From Diospyros lotus (lineage: Eukaryota > Streptophyta > Magnoliopsida > Ericales > Ebenaceae): DNA of 64,000 bases. The notes below the pieces were generated by a model. The model worked only from the letters and a program-made list of their open reading frames with translations. It had not been told where the DNA came from and made no database searches. The position numbers and the translations under genes are program-made. The stretch covers positions 33,974,670 to 34,038,669 of the forward strand of contig NC_068344.1 of assembly GCF_014633365.1 (NCBI RefSeq). The letters run 5' to 3'. Positions 23,601 to 36,597 of the stretch are shown here, piece by piece. How positions within the stretch are numbered: position 1 is the first letter of the stretch; the number at the start of each line of letters is the position of its first letter.

Positions 23601-26335
23601 ACCACCTTACAAGTCCTCAGGCTCAATAAGTTATTTATCAAGAAATCTAAATATGCGTTTGCACAGACCCAAGTGGAGCACTTGGGCCATATAATTTCAA
23701 GTTAAAGAGTGAGCACCGATCCCCAGACGACAGTAGCCATGACTGCCTGGCCCCAACCTACTAATGTGAGAGCCTTGAGGGGATTTTTGGGCCTCACAAG
23801 TTACTATTGGAGATTTGTGATGGCATTATCAACAAGCCATTTGTAGAATTATTGAAGAATGAAGGGTTTTATTAGAATGAAGAGGCAGAGGAGGCCTTCG
23901 AGGTACTTAAAAAAGCCATGAGTGAAGTTCTTATACTAAGTCTCCTGGACTTTAATCAACTATTTGTATTGGAGACAGATGCATGCAATAATGGGGTGGG
24001 GGCAGTATTGATGCAAGAAGGAAGACCCTTAGCCTTTATTAGCCAGGCATTGGCTCCTAAGCATTTGGGCCTCAATGTGTATGATATGGAATTATTGGTC
24101 GTCTATGGAGAAATGGAGACATTACCTAGAAAGGAGAAAATTCATTATAAGCATGGACCATGAAAGCTTAAAGTTTCTACTGCAACAGAAACTTCACACT
24201 CATCTAAAGAGAAAAGGCATGTCCAAATTAATGGGACTTGACTATGTGATTCAATACAGAAAGGGATAAAAGAACAAAGCAGCAGATGGCCTCTCCCAAT
24301 GTTTTGAAGAAGCTTAAAGTTTCTACTGCAACAGAAACTTCACACTCATCTAAAGAGAAAAGGCATGTCCAAATTAATGGGACTTGACTATGTGATTCAA
24401 TACAGAAAGGGATAAAAGAACAAAGCAGTAGATGGCCTCTCCCAATGTTTTGAAGAAGGGACCTCTGTAGCCACAACTTCCCTTACTCTTGACTGGTACT
24501 TGGAAGTGGCATCCCATTATGATAATAGGGAATGGACTAAGGAGCTCATGGAACAATTATCCCTTGAGTAAACCAAGGTATACATTGGGCAACGGGTTGA
24601 TCAGGTACAAGGGGAGAATGGTGATTGGGGATAATGACTTCATCAAGAGGAAGATATTGTAGGCCCTACATGACTCCCCGGTTGGGGGACATTCGGGAAT
24701 TCAGAATACTTATTGTAGGATCAAACAACTTTTCTATTGGTCGGGGTTGAAGAAAACAATTAAGGAGTATGTGAGGACCTATGATGTTTGCAACAGATGC
24801 AAGCATGAAAATGTCCACCCCCTTGGTCTATTGCAACCATTGCCCATACCAAAACAGGCATGGACTCATATTAGTATGGATTTTGTGGAAGGCCTACCTA
24901 ACTCAGAAGGAAAGGACTGTATACTTGTAGTAGTTGATAGACCAACGAAGTATGCCCATTTTCTGAGCTTATCTCATCCCTTCACAGCCCAAGAGATGGC
25001 TAGGGTATTTTTAGACCAAGTGGGGAAATTACATGGACTGCCTTAGACAATTGTCTCAGATAGGGATAAGATTTTTACGAGTTTATCGTGGAAAGAGCTA
25101 ATGAGGTCCCTAGGAACACACCTACACATGTCCTCAACTTACCATCCAGAAATAAATGAGACTGGGCAAGTTAATCAATGTCTGGAAACATATCTAAAGT
25201 GTTTGTGTTTTTTGCACCCTATCAGGTGGCACAAGTGACTACCCTTCACACAATGGTAGTACAATTCCAACCACTATACTGCCCTAAAGATGACCCCTTT
25301 TGAGGCTCGTTATAGGTATAAACAACCCCTATTACCAATGGGTGCAGAAAGCACCTCAGTGGCCATGGTGGACAATTCTTTGCATCAAAGGTAGCAGATG
25401 GTCCAAACTCTAAAGGAGTGTCACATCTTAGAGATTTGACAAGAATTCTTAAGAATCATGTGGAGAATTCTAGAGAACAAGGGAGAATTCGATAGAAAAA
25501 CAGAGAGAGAGAGAGAAGAAATGAAATGAGGGAGAAATTCAGAATGGTTTTGAAGTCAATTTCTCGATGCCTCAAACAAATGGGATTAAGTCCTTGTATA
25601 ATGGATCCCACATCCTTCCTCCCGCCAAAACTGAATTACAATTACATATTAGCCCATTCTAGAATCAACTATCAGCTTCTATAACTACCAATACATGTAA
25701 GCATGCCACTTGCACAAGTAGGTCCCTTCTAGGTACTTAGAACGTGACAAGGAGTTGGCCAACGCATAGAATCGAATGAAACAATTTGCAGACAGAAAGC
25801 GGAGTGAAAGGACTTTCTCAGTGGGAGACAAGGTGTATTTAAAGTTAAGGCAAGTCCAATTGAAAGCTCTATCAAGGTGTATTTGAAGTTAAGGCAAGTC
25901 CAATTGAAAGCTCTATCCCTTACACTAGTGAATAAGCTCAGTCCCAAATTGTATGGCCCCCATGAAGTGATGACTCTAGTGGGAAAGGTAGCCTACTGAA
26001 CTGACTACAACTACCAAAAGGATCCACATTCATCCAGTGTTCCATGTGTCCCTTCTCAAGCATTCTACTAGTAACAACCCGATAAGCCCTACTCTACCCC
26101 CAGCAACTCAAGAAGTTCAACAAGAAGCTAAACTTATAGCCATTGTGGGCAAGCGAGTCATATACAAACAGAGGGCACCAATCACACAGGTGCTAGTTTG
26201 TTGGTCCAATCTACACCCAAAAAATAACATATGAGAGTACCTACTTGATCTCTTAAAACAGTTTCTCAGGATAGCAGGCCTACTTTAACCTTGTTGAGGA
26301 CAGGTAAGGTTTCAGAAGGAGGGGGGGGGGGGGAT
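23601..26335 (+). pseudogene. Decayed Ty3/gypsy pol, 3' half
   Basis: Fragments run in the correct order on the plus strand. First is the end of reverse transcriptase ([33 protein letters not shown]), then RNase H (VLETDACNNGVGAVLM), then an integrase zinc finger and core (VCNRCKH, HISMDFVEGLP, LVVVDRPTKYAHF) and C-terminal pieces (MFHVSLLKHS). The frame is broken by many stops and shifts. A foreign-looking insert with a GA-repeat interrupts it at about 25421-25735. A run of G (26322-26333) just before the LTR is the polypurine tract. It cannot make protein. The gag and 5' end are missing, and the left edge coincides with the end of duplication block A. Confidence 0.85.
24165..24456 (+). repeat. 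146-bp tandem duplication inside gypsy pol
   Basis: The segment starting AGCTTAAAGTTTCTACTGC at 24165 is repeated from 24311 with only about one difference. It duplicates part of the RNase H-to-integrase region and shows a recent local event in an already dead element. A second, 45-bp tandem duplication lies at about 25830-25919. Confidence 0.9.
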
Positions 26336-26552
26336 TGTCATGTGACCGGAGGGAAATCACTTAGGTGGGAGAGTAATATGAATTGTATCAGGGGCACTAT
26401 TGTAATAAAAGAAAGGAGGTACTTATATGGAAGCACGTAAAGGATGTGTAATTTGATTTTTGGCACCAATCCTCTAAGGATCAGTATATAGGCTGACCCC
26501 CTTCGGCTAATTGAGGTATCGATGAATACATTCTGATTCAATTTCCGCCTCT
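26336..26552 (+). mobile_element. Truncated 3' LTR of the gypsy remnant
   Basis: It starts TGTCATGTGACCGGAGGG directly after the polypurine tract and matches the LTR at 40605-40889. It stops about 60 bp short of the expected LTR end, exactly where sequence matching the SNU13 start region begins. Confidence 0.8.
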
Positions 26553-26837
26553 ACCATTCTTCTTTGCTGGTGAATTGAATTGGGGGAAGAAAGAGCACTG
26601 ACTAGGGTTTTCCCTCAAGCACAGGCGAAGAGAAGGTTTATGGGGATGGAACTTCTGCACGTGAGTTATAAATGACAAAAGCATTCGCCACGACAATGTC
26701 GTATTACTGCCATTGCATTTTGAGAAAATGTTTTTAATGACCAATTATGGAAATGCCCTCGTCTTTGTATTTATATATTTCTTAACCCTGTCCTAGCGAT
26801 TTCATACTTTTTCAAGCATTAACAAGTGTAAGTGTAA

Positions 26838-26873
<36 letters not shown>

Positions 26874-27717
26874 AGATGGGGTGGATCAGAGGAGTAGTGG
26901 ATTCCATCAAATCCCTATAGATCAGACAAGTTCTCTCCCAAGCCCTTAGTCTCAGTTTGTTTATATATCCTCTTTCTCGCTCTCTGGCCTCTGCAAATCA
27001 ATTTCTTTCCTGTTTACTACTGAATCAATTCGGTTCTCATTCCTAGAGTTTGTTTTGATCGAATTACTTGAATTTGTGGTTTGTGAATGAAAAAAAAAAA
27101 CTGATTTTGTTACTTTCAGTTCAATTCGAGGCGACTCTGTGTCATTGTTGGGTTCAAATTAGGGCTTCATTTCCTCGAGCTTGAGTTAATCCAAAACGCG
27201 GGAAAATGTCTTTGTTTGTTCCAGTAATTGTTCAGCAGAATAATTCTCAATCTTGATTTGTTTTCTTTGTTTTTTTCCAGCAAAATTATACAAGTATTGC
27301 GTTATTTTTATTTTTTTAAATAAGTATATAAAACCAAGGACCTTATTGAAGGGTGAAACCTGGACCGAAGAACAAACTGCTTATAGAGAAAGGTAAAAAC
27401 ATTTGGTAGGCCTTGCTAAACTCTAGAGGCTGATGTTGTATTATTCTGGAGGATATTATCCCTGTTGGTGCAGACGTGTTTTCCTCTTGATAATAAACTA
27501 CATACATAATTGTCATATTGGGTTTCCAGCGTGCAGACCAAATACATTGGTAATGGCTTTGTGTAATTGAAAAAATTTGATGGTTGAGTACTTGTTGTCA
27601 AGTGAAATGATAACGGATTTTGGATCTTGTTAGTGATCTTCACGTGAGATAGGTGAAAATGATAGATTCTAAGGATGTTGTAATTTGTTTGGGTGTAAAA
27701 AATTATTACTAATATCC
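26553..27717 (+). pseudogene. Truncated SNU13/SEC11 promoter and SEC11 exon 1 fragment
   Basis: This fragment matches two parts of the intact locus at 57.1-58.0 kb. At 26553-26610 it has the SNU13 start codon with splice donor and leader (CCATTCTTCTTTGCTGGTG). At 26876-27717 it has SEC11 exon 1 plus intron 1, up to TTACTAATATCC. Exon 1 (26876-26954) still has ATG, GT donor and 79-bp length, but codon 15 is TAG and Gly5 is Arg. No other SEC11 exon follows; copia-1 begins at the right edge. The promoter between the two parts (about 26611-26870) does not match the intact one. It is a dead relic of a duplicated divergent gene pair. Confidence 0.85.
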
Positions 27718-27980
27718 TGTGTCAGGAAATAAGGAATATTTTTCAGAATTATCAAATTTATGGATTATTGTTTGTTTCCTATAGTTGTGGGTTGTTTTTT
27801 TAGTTGTTTTTATCTGGTAGTGAGCTAGGTTATGGTCCTTAACTTGTGTTTTGTTTCAGATTAGGTGGTTAGATAGTGGTTCCTTATTTTAAGGAAGTAG
27901 ACAGTTATACTCCTAAACTGTATATATAGTGAGTCTATTGTACTGGAAATTATATAGTTTTTCCTTGCTAAATCCTAACA
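27718..27980 (+). mobile_element. 5' LTR of copia-1
   Basis: A 263-bp LTR that starts TGTGTCAGG (or TGTCAGG at 27720) and ends CCTAACA. It is followed at once by CGGTATCACAGCCA, a tRNA-Met-type primer binding site with one change. Its left neighbour is SEC11 intron 1 sequence, so copia-1 inserted there. Confidence 0.8.
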
Positions 27981-28111
27981 CGGTATCACAGCCATAGGCA
28001 TTCTATTTCGGGGAAGCCGATACTTTGTTTTGTTGTAACCTTCAGCCTAGCAATCTTGTGACCCGAGAGATTAAGTCGATTCATCTGAAAGCTATGTAAT
28101 CCCAGTTTTCC

Positions 28112-28649
28112 CCCTCACACAATCAATCTTTCAACTCTCACGAACAATAGGAAACACTCCACACACGAAAGAGAAAAACAGAATATAGAAACGAATAGAA
28201 ACAGAACAAATACACACCCAAGAAGTCGGGATTTTATCCTAGTTTAGTCTTTCTAATGAAGAACCTACGTCCAGACTGCCTTTGACCTTTCTCCACTATC
28301 TTGAAAACACAACAGATGATTACATGCACTGCTCTCAGATCTCTCACAGCCCTATACACACAAGCTATACAGAATCTTGAGATTGCAAAGGAAACTACTT
28401 TTCTCTCACACACAGTATATACTCGATCTCTTTCTCACTCAAGATAGAAAAAACAATTATCTCAAATGAGACACCCCGACTCCCTATTTATAATACGTAA
28501 GGGGCGAACATTACAAGATAACAAACCAACAAAACCATTACAATACTAACCAACCTAACAGAAAACTCACCCACCCTTGAAATACCAAATACATCGTTGA
28601 CCACTATCCTTTCGAGACTTCTAACTAATCTAAGACCAATGATTTAACA
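28112..28649 (-). repeat. 3' LTR of copia-2
   Basis: 538 bp, matching 37962-38494 throughout with scattered substitutions and small indels. It contains a CTATTTATAATAC block on the plus strand that may include the TATA box in the element's own direction. Confidence 0.85.
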
Positions 28650-31600
28650 AATTCTCCACCCATTTAAGTTAGATTAGGCTTCCTCATGACTGCTACCTGC
28701 ACCCTCCCATACTGTCATGCTCTTCTTTACTCAACATCTTGAATTACCTGCAGTATCTTCATGCAATGCTTTAGCTTTGCAATAGGTATAGCTTTTGTAA
28801 ACATGTCAGCTGCATTCTCTTCACCTGAAACTTTGGTTAGTATAACATCTTGTTTTTCAATTATTTCCCTAATGAAGTGGAGCCTAACGTCTTTATGTTT
28901 AGTCCTTTCATGGTGAGCCTGGTTCTTTCTGACAAATGAATGGCACTTTGACTATCACACATCAAAGTGGCTTTCATATCTGACCCTAGGAGCTCGCTAA
29001 CTAGACCCTTAAGCCAAATAGCTTCTTTTATAGCTTCCGATATGGCTATGTATTCAGTTTCGGTTGTAGATAAAGCCACCACATGTTGGAGGCTTAATTT
29101 CCAACTAATTGTTGAGTTCCACAACTTAAATACATATCCGATTGTGGATCTCCTCTTGTCTAAATCAGTAACATAGTCTACATCCGAGAACCCTATGATG
29201 CTAGCTGGTTCTCCTATGTTTACTCCACCATAAGAAAAAACAGTATTATATGAGCCCTTTAGATACCTAAATACCCATTTTACAGCATTCAAGTGGGTTT
29301 CACCTAGGTTTTCCATAAACTGACTCATAACACTCATTGCATGAGCTAAGTTAGGCCGAGTGCACACTATACTATACATTAAGCTTCTTACAGCACTCGA
29401 GAATGGAATATTTTCCATTTCCTTCATACTCTCTTCATCCTTAGGGGATCGATCCGATGATAACTTAAAATGAGAGGCAAATGGCACATTCACTACCTTA
29501 GCATTTGTCATTCCAAACCTAGATATCAGCTTTTCTAGATAGGATTTTTGAGATAGGTAAATTTTCCTTTGTTGTTTGCTTCTAGAGATTTCTATCCCTA
29601 GAATTTTCTTTGCTTCACCTAGTTCCTTCATCTCAAATTCATAATTTAGTCTCAACTTCAGCTGCTAAATCTCTTGCTTGGATTGACTTGCTATGAGCAT
29701 GTCATCCACATAGAGAAACAAGTAAATTGAGATGTTAGGTGAGATATGTTTAAAGTAAATACATCAATCATAGGAACTTCTAAGAACCCTTGATTCATCA
29801 TAATAGTATCAAATCTCCTATACCATTGTTTTGGAGATTGCTTAAGCCCATAAAGGGATTTCTTAAGTAAACACACCTTCTCCACCTCTCCTTTAGACTC
29901 AAAGCCTTTAGGTTGATCCATTATAATTCTCTCATCTAAGTCTCCATGAAGGAAAGTTGTTGTTACATCCATTTGCTCCAATTTTAGGTTTAAATGAGCA
30001 GTGATGGCCAACAACACTTTGATTGAGGTATGTCTCACAACAAGTGAGAAAACCTCATTGAAATCTATTCCTTGAACTTGGGTAAAGCCCTTAGCAACCA
30101 ATCTAGCCTTATACTTAGGTTTAGGATTATTTCCAGCACCTTCCTTTATTTTGTAAAGCCATTTACAGCCCACTATACACTGTCTTTTTCGCTTATCAAC
30201 CAGATCCCAAGTCTGGTTTTTTCTTAAGGATGCAATTTTTTACTTCATGGCTTCTATCCACTTTCCTAATTCTTTAGAGGCCACTGCCTCTTCATAGGTG
30301 AGGGGTTCATCTCCTACACTTTATGATGCACTTGTTAGTGCATATGCCACCAAGTCTGAGAAACCATATTGCTGGGGAGCCCTTTGGCTCCTTTGCTGCC
30401 TATCCTTAGCCACATTGTATCTAGATGTGTCTGGCTGATCTCCTAGGCTAAAGTCTGCATCGCTACCTTCCTCACTCTCCTCATATTGAGTTGAGTCCTG
30501 ATCCTGATTCTCTTTCTGGACCTGATCATCCAGATCTTGATCATTTTCAAATACTTCTTGGGTGTTTTCAGACACTACTAAGTTTGGCTGGGTTTCCTTA
30601 TTTCTTGTTTTCATGGTAGAACCTTCATCAAATGTCACATCTCTTGTGACTATTGTTCTTGGCCCTTTTTGGTTCAAGGTTCCATAATTTATAGCCTTTT
30701 ACACCAGTGGGGTATCCTATGAATAAGCATTTTTTGGCCCTAGGTTCTAGCTTGCCTTGCTTCACATGAGCATAGACTAAGCATCCAAATACCCTAAGGT
30801 GACTTAGCTTGGCTTATGCCCTGTCCATCTTTCATAGGGAGTTTGAAATTCAATGACAGCTGATGGTGACTTGTTTATCACATAGGCTGCAGTTGAAACT
30901 GCCTCACCCCAAAATGACTTGGGCATATTTGCATAGAAGAACATGCATCTTACCCTTTCCAATAGTCCTATTCATTCTTTCGACCAACCCATTTTGTTTA
31001 TAATCCCTAGGGCAGTCAAGTGTCTAACAATCCCACTATCCTTACACATTTGGTTGAACTCTCTATGGCAGAATTCAAGCCCATTATCAATTCTTATGAT
31101 TTTGATAGACCTGCCATTTTGGTTCTCTACCATCTTTTTCCATGTCCTAAAAGCCTCAAAGGTATGATCCTTTATTTTTAAGACATAAAGCCATAACATT
31201 CTAGAGTAGTCGTCAATGATTGATAGGAAATACTGAGAGCCACCATGGATTAGGGTTTGAGCTAGTCCCCACAAATCTAAGTGAATATAATCTAGGGGTG
31301 ATTTAGATGAATGAATGGTTGTCCTGCTAAACTTTACTTTGGTAGCTCTACCATAAATACAAGACTCACATTTACTTAGTCCAGTAACTTGACCATGCCT
31401 TAAAAAACCTTGCTTAGAAAGTTCCTTGAGCCCTTTGCTCACTTATGTGTGACATCCGTAGATGCCACAACCTTGCCTGCTTTTGGACAGTGTTGCTTGC
31501 CACTACAGCTTCACCACTCAAGGTGGTTGCTTACAGAAGGTATATGCCATTCTGCAGAACTGCCTTCATGCATACTAGGGATCCCTTTGATATTTTCAAT

Positions 31601-31688
31601 ACTGCACCCTCTACCTTAAATTTAAGGCCATTCCTATCCAACTCACCAAGAGAAATTAAGTTTCTCTTGAGTTCTGGAATGTGTCTTA

Positions 31689-32005
31689 TGATAGGCCCCT
31701 GGTCCATTGGACCTACCAAAGGCGGCACAAGGAGCAGGGGCTAGAAGGTAAAATGGGTGGAGGATAGTAGGGGAAATAGCTGGTTTGTTGTAACAAACCT
31801 GCATGTGCTGCCAGAGGCAGTTATGATGAGTAGGATGGGGTATAAATAAGAGAAAGAGAGTGAGAGAGGGGTGTGGAATTTTGTAGGAGATTGTTGGAGA
31901 GTTTGGGCCTCTCGAATGCCCTATTGTTCCTATTTTCCTTGCTGCAAATTATTGGAAAACCATTGATATTGATTGCTGTTGAACTTGCTATCTAGTATCC
32001 TATCA
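31689..32005 (+). repeat. 5' LTR of young gypsy element
   Basis: Terminal words TGATAGG and CCTATCA. A GGTATAAATAAGAG block is a probable TATA box. It differs from the 3' LTR at three bases that I can see. Confidence 0.95.
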
Positions 32006-32034
32006 ATTTGGTATCAGAGCAATTGCCGATCACC

Positions 32035-35000
32035 ATGGTAAACTTGAGCGAGAGAGTGGGGGACCTGGAGGAGAAGGTCGATACGTTGAGGGGAGAGATT
32101 CAAGCCATAGATCGGAATGTCGCGGAGATGCTCGAACAGTTCGCCATCATGCGAACAAGATGGGATGAACCGGAACGGGAGAGGAAAGCGAAGACCCATG
32201 GGGGCGAATGGCCAACGAAGTTTACCCCAGATTCTGAAGTGACCCCTGGAGTCGGCATGAACCGAAGAATGGAGGGGGCCACGAGTGCCGAATGGAGGCA
32301 AGACGGGAGAGGTCGGCGGCTGGAGATGCCGACCTTCGAGGGAGACAATCTAGATGACTGGATTTTTCGGGCTGAGAGGTACTTCACGGTCAACCAACTG
32401 TCCGATGATGAGAAGATCGAGTCCGCTGCGTTGTGCTTCGAGGCAAGGGCCCTCGCGTGGTTCCAGTGGGAGTCTAGGCGCAGGGGAATTCGCAGCTGGG
32501 AGGGGCTCAAGCAAGGTATCCTCAACTGATTCCGCCCAACCCAAGAGGGGTCACTAGAGGAGAGGTTCTTGGCTCTCTGACAAGAAGGGACTGTCAAGGA
32601 TTACCGGTTGATGTTCGAGACTTTGGCCGTGCCAGTGTCGGAAGTTTCTGAGGCGTTCCTGGAAGGCCATTTCATTAATGGCCTTAAGCCAGAAATACGG
32701 GCTGAGATCAGGGTACTGCAACCAAGGGGGTTGGATTGGATCATGTCAACGGCTCAATGTATCGAGGATAAGAATGCAGCCATGCTCAGCTGCAGTAGGC
32801 CGTTTGGGCCAGCAAGGGGTAGTTTCTCTACCCATTCTATAACCAATGTTCTTCGACCCCCTCTCATACAATCAAGAAGCCCGACTCCTCATTCGAGAGT
32901 TGTTAGCTAGGCGAGCAACAAGCTGCCAGTGGCTGGGAGTGGCAACAATGTTCCTTTTAAACGACTCAGCGAAGCTGAGTGGAAATCTAAAAGAGAGAAG
33001 GGTCTATGTTTCCGATGTAATGAGAAATACTCTATTGGCCACCGGTGTAAGAACCGGGAGCTACAAGTTATGATGATTTATGATGAAGAGATGGAAGAGG
33101 AAGTAGTCGAGGCTGAAATAGGGGAAGGGAGGGAAGAAGAAGCGGGGCAAGGCAGCGAGGTCATTGAACTCTCAATGAATTCAGTTGTGGGATTGACAAC
33201 ACCACAAACCATGAAGTTGCAAGGGGACATTGAAGGGCAGCTAGTGGTAGTACTCATTGATGGAGGAGCGACACATAATTTTATAGCAGCTAAGTTGGTG
33301 CAGCGGTTGGGGCTGCCAAGAACAGAAACGACCGGGTATGGGGTGATTATGGGTACGGGAATGGCAGTGCAAGGGCTGGCATTTGCAAAGGGGTGAAGTT
33401 GCACCTACAAAACCTACAAATTGTGGAGGATTTTTTGCCTTTAGAGCTGGGTAGCTCGGATGTTATCTTAGGAATGAAGTGGTTAGCCGCAGTTGGGAAA
33501 ATGGTTGTGGATTGGAAAACTTTAACAATGAAGTTTCGAGTGGGGGGTATGGCAGTAACACTGCAAGGCGATCCAAGCTTAAGTAAAACCATGGTGTCTT
33601 TGAAGGCCATGCTGAAAGCTTTTAAGGGAAGTGGGGAGGGGATGTTGCTGGAGTTGGGAGCCATTACCGCAAAATTTGAAGAAAAGCAGAGGGTTATCCC
33701 AAGGTTGTTGCAAGGAGTGCTGGAAGAGTTTGAAAGGGTATTTTCCAATCCGGAAGGGCTGCCTCCATGCAGAAAAAGAGACCATGCTATTAACTTGATT
33801 CCAGGAACAGCACCCGTGCATGTGAGACCTTACCGTTATCCTTACACGCAAAAAAATGAGATTGAAAAACTGGTAGGCGAGATGTTGGGAGCTGGGATTG
33901 TGCAGCCAAGTTGCAGTCCATTCTCTAGCCCGGTGTTGTTGGTTAAGAAGAAAGATGGAGGGTGGCAGTTTTGTGTCGACTACAGGGCTTTGAACAAGGT
34001 CACCATTCCCGACAAATTCCCTATACCTGTGATTGAGGAGTTCCTGGACGAGCTGCATGGGGCTGTGGTTTTCTCCAAGCTGGATTTAAAATCTGGTTAC
34101 CATCAGATTAGGGTCAAGGAGGGAGATGTTCCAAAAACAGCTTTCCGGACACATGAGGGCCACTACGAGTTCCTAGTTATGCCGTTCGGATTGACAAATG
34201 CGCCCGCAACCTTTCAATCACTAATGAATGATATCTTCAGGGAGTATTTAAGGCGCTTTGTATTGGTTTTTTTTTATGATATATTGGTGTATAGTAAGAG
34301 TTTAGAGCAACACACAAAGCACTTACGTTGTGTTTTAAAAGTGTTGGCAGAAAATCAGCTACTTGCTAACAGGAAAAAGTGCTTGTTCGGGCAGCCGGAG
34401 GTTGAATACTTAGGCCACATCATTTCTCAACATGATGTATCAGCTGATCACGCTAAGGTGCAAGCGATGGAAGAGTGGCCTACTCCTACAACAATGAAGG
34501 AATTGAGAGGATTCTTGGGGCTCACGGGGTATTATCGGCGCTTTGTGAAAGACTATGGCAAGATGGCAAGGCCCTTAACTGAACGGTTGAGGAAGAATAA
34601 TTTCTATTGGGATGTGGCAGCCGAGCAAGCTTTCCAACAGCTTAAGGCGAAGATGGTTTCCTTGCCCGTGCTCGCTTTGCCGGATTTTGATAAACCTTTT
34701 GTGGTAGAGGCGGATGCTTCGGGGGAGGGCATGGGGGCTGTTTTAATACAGAATCACCGACCCATTGCCTATTTCAGTCAAGCTTTCAATCAACTAGGGA
34801 GAACAAAATCAGTTTATGAGCGGGAATTGATGGCCATAGTCTTTGCGGTGCATAAATGGAGACATTATTTTTTGGGAAGGAAATTTGAGGTTTGGACTGA
34901 CTAAAAGAGCCTCAAATACTTGATGGAACAGCGGTTGATAAGCCCCGAATATCAGAGATGGATGGTGAAACTAATGGAATTTCAATTTGAGATTCATTAT

Positions 35001-36597
35001 AGGCCGGGTTTGGAGAACAAGGCCGCTGATGGGTTATCACGCATCAACCATACAGCAGCCTTCATGGCTTTGACAGTCCCACAAGTAATCCAACTGGATC
35101 AATTGGCCCGTTAAGTAGGAGCAGATGTCAGGGTGCAGCAAATTATCAAGGATCTACACATTGATCCTGCTTCCCAACCCAACTTTCAGTGGATGGGCAG
35201 CCAACTGCTATACAAAGGGAGGTTGTACATACCGAAAGGGTCATCTCTCATTCCATTGATTTTACATGAGGGACATGATGGCAGTCTCGGGGGCATTCAG
35301 GGTTCTTGAAGACTTACAAGCGAGTGGCGGCTAGTGTTTATTGGCAAGGGATGAAGAAGGACATTCACAACTATGTGAGTAATTGTGCTACTTGCCAACA
35401 GAACAAATTTTCAGCTTTAACACCTGGGGGATTGCTGCAGCCTCTCCCCATCCCTAACCAAGTTTGGGAAGATATAGCTATGGACTTTATTGAGGGGTTA
35501 CCTAGGTCAGGCAAAATGGATTCAATATTGGTTGTAGTAGATCAACTAAGTAAATATGGGCACTTTATCGGGCTGAAACATCCATTACTGCAGGGGAAGT
35601 GGCTGGAAATTTTGTTAAGGAGATAGTAAGGTTACATGGCCTCCCAAGGTCCATTGTATCGGATAGGGACAAAATTTTCATGAGCCGATTTTGGGAGGAA
35701 TTGTTCCGCCTCCAAGGTACTAAACTACATCGAAGCACCGCCTATCACCCACAAACTGATGGGCAAACAAAGGTACTGAATCGGACCTTGGAAACATATT
35801 TGCATTGTTTTGCTTCCTCTCAACCGAAATCTTGGTCCATGTGGCTGCCTTGGGCTGAACTATGGTACAACACATCCTACCACACAGCTGCAAGGACGAC
35901 CCCTTTTCAGGTGGTGTATGGCAGAGAACCTCCAGCCTTGGTGAGGTTTGAAAGAGGTACCACGCCGGTGTCCATGGTGGAGCGGCAATTAGTTGAACGA
36001 GATAAGATTTTGGATGACTTGAAGATTCAATTGCTGAGGGCTCAATCAGTAATGAAGCGAGGTGCTGACATGAAGAGAAGAGAGGTAAACTTCAAAGTGG
36101 GTGACTTGGTTTATTTGAAATTACGGCCATATCGTAGAAAATCGTTGGCTGGTCGCTCCAACGAGAAATTGGCGCCTCGATTTTATGGTCCATTTGAAGT
36201 GGAAAAGGAGGTAGGACCGGTTGCTTACAAATTAACACTGCCCTCCCATTGCAACATCCACCCCGTCTTCCACGTGTCCCAATTACGCGAAGCAAGAGGG
36301 GCGTTGAGGGCTAGTGTGCAAGTTCCCAGCCAGCTGAGTGCAGATTTGGAGCTGTTAGAGGAACCCGAGGCAGTTCTGGGGGTTCGATCGGGAGCAGGAA
36401 GTAATCTACAAGGTAGGGAGGTTTTAATTCAATGGAAGGGGCTGCCCCCTTTAGAAGCAACATGGGAACCAGTTCACCTTCTTCAGCAACAATTTCCAGA
36501 TTTCCACCTTGAGGACAAGGTGAAAGTGAGCGGGGGGGTAATGATAGGCCCCTGGTCCATTGGACCTACCAAAGGCGGCACAAGGAGCAGGGGCTAG
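32035..36597 (+). pseudogene. Gag-pol of young gypsy chromovirus, multiply disabled
   Basis: Domains in order: coiled-coil gag start (LSERVGDLEEKVDTL), retrotransposon gag (WFQWESRRRGIRSWEGL), CCHC knuckle (CFRCNEKYSIGHRC), protease, reverse transcriptase, RNase H, integrase and a C-terminal chromodomain ([16 protein letters not shown]). Breaks seen: TGA at 32527-32529 and near 32578 in gag; a frameshift near 33375 after protease; TAA at 34902-34904 and near 35112 in RNase H/linker; frameshifts near 35300 and 35600 in integrase. Key residues are also altered. The protease reads DGGATHNF, where DSG is usual. The reverse transcriptase box reads FFYDILVYS, lacking one catalytic aspartate. The integrase reads [10 protein letters not shown], with Lys where the catalytic Glu normally sits. 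It cannot move on its own proteins. Confidence 0.92.
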
